Source: Euglena gracilis
Taxonomy: Eukaryota > Euglenida > Euglenophyceae > Euglenales
Reading direction: 5' to 3'
Assembly: GCA_039621445.1 (NCBI GenBank)
Contig: CP154954.1
Coordinates: 25,494,954-25,558,953 of the forward strand
DNA length: 64,000 bases
Made by a program: the position numbers and the translations under genes. The notes under the pieces are model-generated. The model saw nothing but the letters and a program-made list of their open reading frames with translations, was not told the origin of the DNA and did no database searches. Shown piece by piece: positions 59,856 to 64,000 of the stretch (positions are counted from its first letter, which is position 1; every line of letters begins with the position of its first letter).

Positions 59856-60010
59856 GGCAGACGGACATGCTGCGGGAGGAACGGTACGACGCGGTGATCC
59901 ACCTGCACTCCACGGCCATCGGGGCGGAGGACTACTACACGCTGAGCAACAACCAGGCCCGGCGGGAGGGGCTGCAGCAGGCCGCGGAGCTGGATCAGAA
60001 GATCGCCGCG
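59856..60010 (+). CDS. TTD14-like NTPase, RYDAVIHL exon
   Basis: Reads QTDMLREERYDAVIHLHSTA, then IGAEDYYTLSNNQARREG and AAELDQKIAA. The family pattern LR..RYDAV.HL.(T/S)A..GAE.(F/Y)Y....N.AR.E....A..LD.K....W is followed almost residue by residue. The donor GCG|GTGTGG opens an ordinary intron. The seven bases GGTGTGG occur at both intron ends. Confidence 0.88.
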
Positions 60011-60330
60011 GTGTGGGCTGGCGGGGGCCTGGGAGCGTCGGGGGCAGTTTGGCCTGGGGTCCATCCAACCGAGAGAGGATTTTTTTTTCTTGGCATGAAA
60101 TTCAAAGTAAGCACATATTGAAAGTCCTCGTCCTCTCATCCAGTCGTTCTCCGCCTGTCATTTGACCTTAGAAAAAAAAACACACCTTGGGGGGAAAGTA
60201 TGGCGCTTCGAACCAAAATTCATTTGATAATTCATGGACTCCTTCAGCCTCCTCGTATTTGTTTCCCCCTGTGGCACGCCGGCCCCACGCTGCCTCTTCC
60301 CCCCCTTCCAGCCCTCCTGTCTGTCGCCAG

Positions 60331-60461
60331 GTGTGGAAGGGCCACCCCCACGTGGAGTACATCGACAACTCCACGGACTTCCCGCAGAAGATCATCCGCG
60401 TCGTGGAGGCCATCTGCCGCATCCTCGGCATGCACGCCCCGACGTCCAACGGCTTCTTCAA
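60331..60461 (+). CDS. TTD14-like NTPase, GHPH/IDNS exon
   Basis: The acceptor CTGTCGCCAG opens VWKGHPHVEYIDNSTDFPQK, then IIRVVEAICRILGM and SNGFFK. W.GHPH...IDNS.DF..K..RV is the C-terminal signature of the NTPase domain in this family. The exon ends AA|GTGTGC in phase 2, and the next exon completes the lysine codon. Confidence 0.9.
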
Positions 60462-61961
60462 GTGTGCTGCCCCCCCCCTGCTTTGTATCACCCACGCCGG
60501 GCGCTGGCAGTGCAGCGGTGTGTTTCGGGGGGGCTCCGGCGTTGGTGCGGACAAGGCCACAGACAAGCGGTGTGTGTGTCACACGGCGAGGCAGTTGACC
60601 CCGAGCAGATGGTCTCTTTTTCGAAATATCTGCCTGTGGGGAGGGGGTCCAGGGCTGGAAACAGGCTGCCGGCTGGCTGGACCCCCTCTCCTGTGGGGGT
60701 GGGTGACCCTCCGGCTTCAGGGGTGCCCTGATTCGAGGACGAAAAGGGGGCGAATCGACATCGCCCTGTGGTTCCAGGTAGCTATCTTTTCTGTTGTTGT
60801 TTTTTGTTTTTGAGACCTGGTCGTAGCCGAAAAATACTGGTCTCGGCGATCCCCAGGCCAGCCAGGTCTGTTCAACACTCTGTTCGCATAGGATTATCGA
60901 AGTTCCAAAATAGTCCAGCAACAACCATGTGCAGGAATAGGAAAAAAAGATTGACAAGGAAGAGGAAGATGATATGGAAAAGGAACAAAGGATAAGGTCA
61001 AACACGGTTTGCTGGCTTCTGCACCCACCTCCCCTACCCCAGGGTATGAAGTGAGTGAAAATCTGGGCTGCTGCTGGCTGACTGCCACACCCCACTGGGT
61101 CCCATGGCTAGAACTAGGCCCGAAGCTGGGGTCGAACCAGGTTCAAAAAAAAAGATCGAAATGTCAAAATGACCAAATAACAGTGCGGTAACAGCAATTC
61201 CAATAACAAGTAATTCCAATAACAGTGCGGACAAAATCACAGGAGACCCCTCCACCGGGGGGGGGGGGCGCTGGGGGACCCAAAAGTGCCAAAAAGTGTC
61301 CAAAATGCTTTGTAAACAGATCTGTGCAGTTTTGGGGGGGTCTTCGGCCAGAAATTGGGGGTTTTTGTGCAGGAATTTGTTTTGGCCAATTTTGTGGAAA
61401 TCTAAGCCCGTCTGCTGAAAGCCCTTGAGAAGAGCTTTCGATCAAGGGGCAACATGGCTGGTGCAACATTGCGAGCAGGGTCGGAACATGCGATCGGCGA
61501 TTTTCAGAGCGCTGGGCATTGTGGCTGAGTTCTGTGGGCAGCAAGCGAAAGGCCTTGGGGAGAGCTTTCGATTGATGTGCTACATGGTACACCCCCCTCC
61601 CCCTCCCTCATTTATTGCCTTGGGTGGGGGGGGTGCACGGGCTGCCTGTATGTATGTATGTATGTATGTATGTATGTATGTATGTATGTATGTATGTATG
61701 TATGTATGTATGTATGTATGTATGTATGTATGCATGCATGCATGCATGCATGCATGCATGCATGCATGCATGCATGCATGTATGTATGTATGTATGTATG
61801 TATGCATGCATGCATGCATGCATGCATGCATGTATGTATGTATGTTTGTATGTATGTATGTATGTATGTATGTATGTATGTATGTATGTATGTATGTATG
61901 TATGTATGTATGTATGTATGTATGTATGTATGTATGTATGTATCTCGCCGCGGGGCCGCAG
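60462..61961 (+). other. large intron with TATG/TGCA tract
   Basis: 1,500 bases with GT-AG ends. 60640-60720 holds an inverted G/C motif (GGGGGTCCAGGGCTGG), 61360-61560 carries two diverged copies of GCCCTTG..AGAGCTTTCGAT, and the microsatellite (61646-61943) fills the 3' end up to 18 bases from the acceptor. Confidence 0.7.
61646..61943 (+). repeat. TATG microsatellite with two TGCA blocks
   Basis: TATG units, interrupted by TGCA blocks at about 61731-61780 and 61803-61832. It sits directly before the branch/acceptor region of the next exon. Confidence 0.97.
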
Positions 61962-62070
61962 GGTGTTCGGCATCTCCCGGGATTTCAAGGACGTGCTGCC
62001 CCGGCTGTGCATCCGCTTCGAGGAGTTCTTCGTCCAGACCGATTTCCTCAAGAACTCCGGCCCGCGCGCC
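61962..62070 (+). CDS. TTD14-like protein, start of CYTH-like part
   Basis: VFGISRDFKDVLPRLCIRFE, then EFFVQTDFLKNSGPRA. It corresponds to the segment where TTD14 proteins pass from the NTPase to the CYTH-like domain (F..F.VE.DYL..). The acceptor GGGCCGCAG is clear. The 3' end is less so: GT at 62071 in phase 0 fits an exon start at 62526 after GCGGAG, while a GC donor at about 62063 with AG at 62517 would add Pro-Ala-Glu. Confidence 0.78.
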
Positions 62071-62525
62071 GTCCTTCCCCCTCCCCTCCCCTCCGACACA
62101 CCTCTTCCCACACCGGCTCGGCGGAGGCTTCCGCAGTCTCTCAGTACGGACCGGCGGGGTTCTCTGGCCCACCGCTGTGTCTGTCCGCCGGGCAAAGGGT
62201 GTGGCGTTGTGCCGTGCGACGCGGTTTGGCGGTTTGGCGGTGGCGGTGCCTCAACACCCGCTGTGTGAGGCACCGCCATCCCCGACCCGCCCCCGACCTA
62301 CCCCAGCCGGCAGCCCCGGCCCCGCCCCTTACCGACTCCAGCCGACATCCCCGACCCGCCCCCTACCTACCCCAGCCGGCAACCCCGGTCCCGCCCCCTA
62401 CCGACTCCAGCCGACATCCCCAACCCGCCCCTTACCGACTCCAACTGGCAGCCCCTGGCCCGCCCCCTACCTACCCCAGCCGGCAGCCCCGGCCCCGGGG
62501 ACGGCGGGCGGCCCGCAGCGCGGAG
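62071..62525 (+). other. intron with GC-rich minisatellite
   Basis: 62275-62500 repeats units of about 60 bases built on CCCCTACCGACTCCAGCCGA and CATCCCC.ACCCGCCCC, four to five copies with alternating variants. Confidence 0.7.
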
Positions 62526-62602
62526 AACAACCAGAGCGTGCGGGTGCGCCGGCAGCGCGACCACGCCTCGGAGCTGTCCCTCTACACCTGCCGGGGGCAG
62601 CG
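62526..62602 (+). CDS. TTD14-like protein, CYTH-like exon
   Basis: NNQSVRVRRQRDHASELSLY, then TCRGQR ending at CG|GTGGGC. The basic VRVRRQ strand matches the ARIR(R/K)R strand of CYTH-like domains, which uses basic residues to hold triphosphate or phosphoinositide-type ligands. Phase 2 agrees with the next exon. Confidence 0.8.
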
Positions 62603-62856
62603 GTGGGCAGTGTCGCTGGTTCGGGGGATGGGCGGTCGACATCGAATTCCTTCTGCAGCTTTCCTGGACATATTTCTGGACAAATCCCGGAAAGATTTTT
62701 CCGAAATTTTTCCCAAAAACCTCCAACGCCAACCCTCAACTGCGTGTCTGCGGCATGTTCAGGGCAGGCAACTTCGGGGTGACTTGCGTAGGACCCAGCC
62801 ATTCTTCTGCAATTCCTGCACCCGTCCTCCCCTCCTCCCCTCCCCGCCACCACCAG

Positions 62857-62944
62857 CCCCGCCACCGGCGTGCTCGCCAACAACAAGGTGGCAATCGAGG
62901 AGCGGGCCATCGACGCCAAGGAGTATTTCTCACTGTTGAAGCAG
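62857..62944 (+). CDS. TTD14-like protein, CYTH-like exon (gene continues)
   Basis: The acceptor CGCCACCACCAG opens PATGVLANNKVAIEERAIDA and then KEYFSLLKQ, ending CAG|GTGCGT. VAIEERAIDAKEY..LL fits the VE.RRQI...EY..LL strand and helix of the family. The remainder of the CYTH-like domain and the stop codon are not recognisable before the window ends, so the gene is partial here. Confidence 0.82.
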
Positions 62945-63139
62945 GTGCGTCTGTGCGCTTCACGATGTGTGGGCACGTTGTGACACCGCCCAAGTATCAT
63001 CCAAAATCCAAAATTGATCACACCCATTTCTTTCGAATTTGGGTGGATGGGCACGATGCCAGAAATCATTTTTTCCGGAACCGGGTTGTTTTTGCCGAGA
63101 TTTTTGACTTCATTAATTTTTGCGAGTGGCAGTCTTAAT
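62945..63139. other. intron sequence
   Basis: Begins with the GTGCGT donor. No exon is recognised. Confidence 0.4.
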
Positions 63140-63945
63140 GGGCCCGAGGGGTCCACAACAGGGCTGGACTAGCTGGTGGAGATTTTTTCCAGTGACCCGT
63201 GCGATTTGCCAAAAAACTTTGACCCCAAAACTTGCCAAAAAAAATGCCATTTTTGGGGATTTTTTGGAACAAAATCAGCCCAAAAAAAAACATCAAAACC
63301 TCATTTTCACCTCGACGCGCAACGCCAGAGGAATTCTTTTTCCAGTCGCCCAACCCCCCCCAGACCCCCCCGGACGGCTCGCTGACCCCCCCTGTCGAGT
63401 TCCGAATTCAACCAGACAAGGGGAGGGGAGAGGGGTTTTGGGACCCAAACTCGACTGCCTACCCCCCAATGACCACCCCATGGTCATAGGCCGCAGGCTG
63501 GAAAAGGCAACCACAGAATGATCTGATGCCCGTGCGTGCTTTATTTTACTTTATTACTATTATTATTTATTTTACTTTATTATTTGTTGTTACTCCCCGG
63601 GGAGGGGCGGGGGGTAAGGGGTCTTTTTAGTAGTTGACGCATGGGGGGGGGCGGGGGTAGGGTGGGTGGGTCCGGTCGAGCCCCCCCCCCCGGGGGGGGG
63701 GGGTCCCCCCCGGAGGGGGGTGGGATATACTTTTCGGCGCCGAAGGCGCCGAAAAAAGTGCTATTTTTAGCACTTTTCGCAATTTTTCGGCCATTTTTTG
63801 TGGGTCCCCCGGGACCCCCCCTCCCCCCCCCGGTCTTAAAAAAACCCCTGAGGGGGGTCTTGGGGGGTCTAGCTGGTCAATTTTTTCCAATGTCCAGCAA
63901 AATGGCCGGCCAGTGGATCCCCGGGGTCCTTAGGCAGTAGCCTGA
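63140..63945 (+). mobile_element. older CAGG/CCTG element interrupted by a younger one
   Basis: 63165-63310 resembles the centre of the 46908 element (CTAGCTGGTGGA, TTTTTTCCAGTGACC, GGAACAAAATCAGCCC). 63860-63945 resembles its right part (GGGGGTCTAGCTGGTC, GGTCCTTAGGCAGTAGCCTG). The left terminus is not found. Confidence 0.55.
63616..63850 (+). mobile_element. AAGGGG-ended copy of the 29612 family
   Basis: The right end GGTCTTAAAAAAACCCCTG is typical. The left end AAGGGGTCTTTTTAG is diverged. Flanks CGGGGGGT and AGGGGGGT (7 of 8). The palindrome GGCGCCGAAGGCGCC lies at 63736-63750. It is nested in the element 63140-63945. Confidence 0.7.
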
Positions 63946-64000
63946 TCCCAGCCAGCCGCCGCTGCTCTATCATGGCTGTGCCGCGGCAGCCGGGGGCGGC
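63946..64000. other. GC-rich window end
   Basis: ATCATGGCTGTGCCGCGGCA near the edge could begin or continue an exon, but too little is visible. Confidence 0.2.

Noticed and set aside
61425-62939. A single 504-codon frame over the microsatellite and following exons
   Set aside because: It reads through an intron and uses the wrong frame for the TTD14-like exons.

Overview
The window looks like nuclear DNA of a euglenid-type protist. There are no operons, ribosome-binding sites or dense ORFs. Coding sequence survives only as short, GC-rich, Ser/Pro-rich exons spread through long repeat-filled introns. The best-supported gene has ordinary GT-AG introns and also a second intron class: no GT-AG ends, inverted terminal repeats that start CAG and end CTG, an 8-base direct repeat around the element, and splice points three bases before CAG and five (once six) after CTG. 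Conventional and nonconventional introns mixed in one gene are, to my knowledge, typical of euglenids. The organism call is inference, about 0.75.

Region by region. 1-5.3 kb: repeats, no supported gene. 5.36-6.7 kb: the start of a plus-strand gene, with a likely spliced-leader acceptor, a Met-Gly-Cys start and two further exons. 7-32 kb: mostly repeats (elements with CAGG/CCTG ends and 8-base target duplications, two other inverted-repeat families, a tandem-unit family), with a few exon-like islands at 19.4, 25.5 and 29.3 kb. 32.9-35.5 kb: a cluster of plus-strand exon-like segments; the last shares a basic FRVRA[S/T]P motif with the exon at 6.5 kb. 35.5-53.4 kb: repeats, microsatellite fields and a few isolated ORFs. 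53.5-63 kb: the main gene, on the plus strand and running off the right edge.

The main gene encodes a protein of the TTD14 (TRPL translocation defect 14) type: an N-terminal P-loop NTPase of the AAA_28 type followed by a CYTH-like domain. Eleven exons cover the P-loop, a VVLCDRG Walker-B-like strand, the RYDAVIHL segment, the GHPH..IDNS segment and much of the CYTH-like part. At least three introns in this part, and one in the upstream Ser/Pro-rich exons, are transposon-like. All recognisable exons from 5.4 to 63 kb lie on the plus strand and share a Ser/Pro/Arg-rich style, so they could belong to one gene of more than 57 kb or to several; the sequence alone does not decide.

The same CAGG...CCTG elements occur outside recognised exons, five of them with perfect 8-base target duplications. 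Several otherwise different repeat families carry the same small hairpin (GGCGC-TTC-GCGCC or a variant). Long G and C runs (up to 31 G) and TATG, GT, AATATT and GAAGAG tracts fill much of the rest. No rRNA, tRNA, CRISPR array or bacterial gene was recognised.
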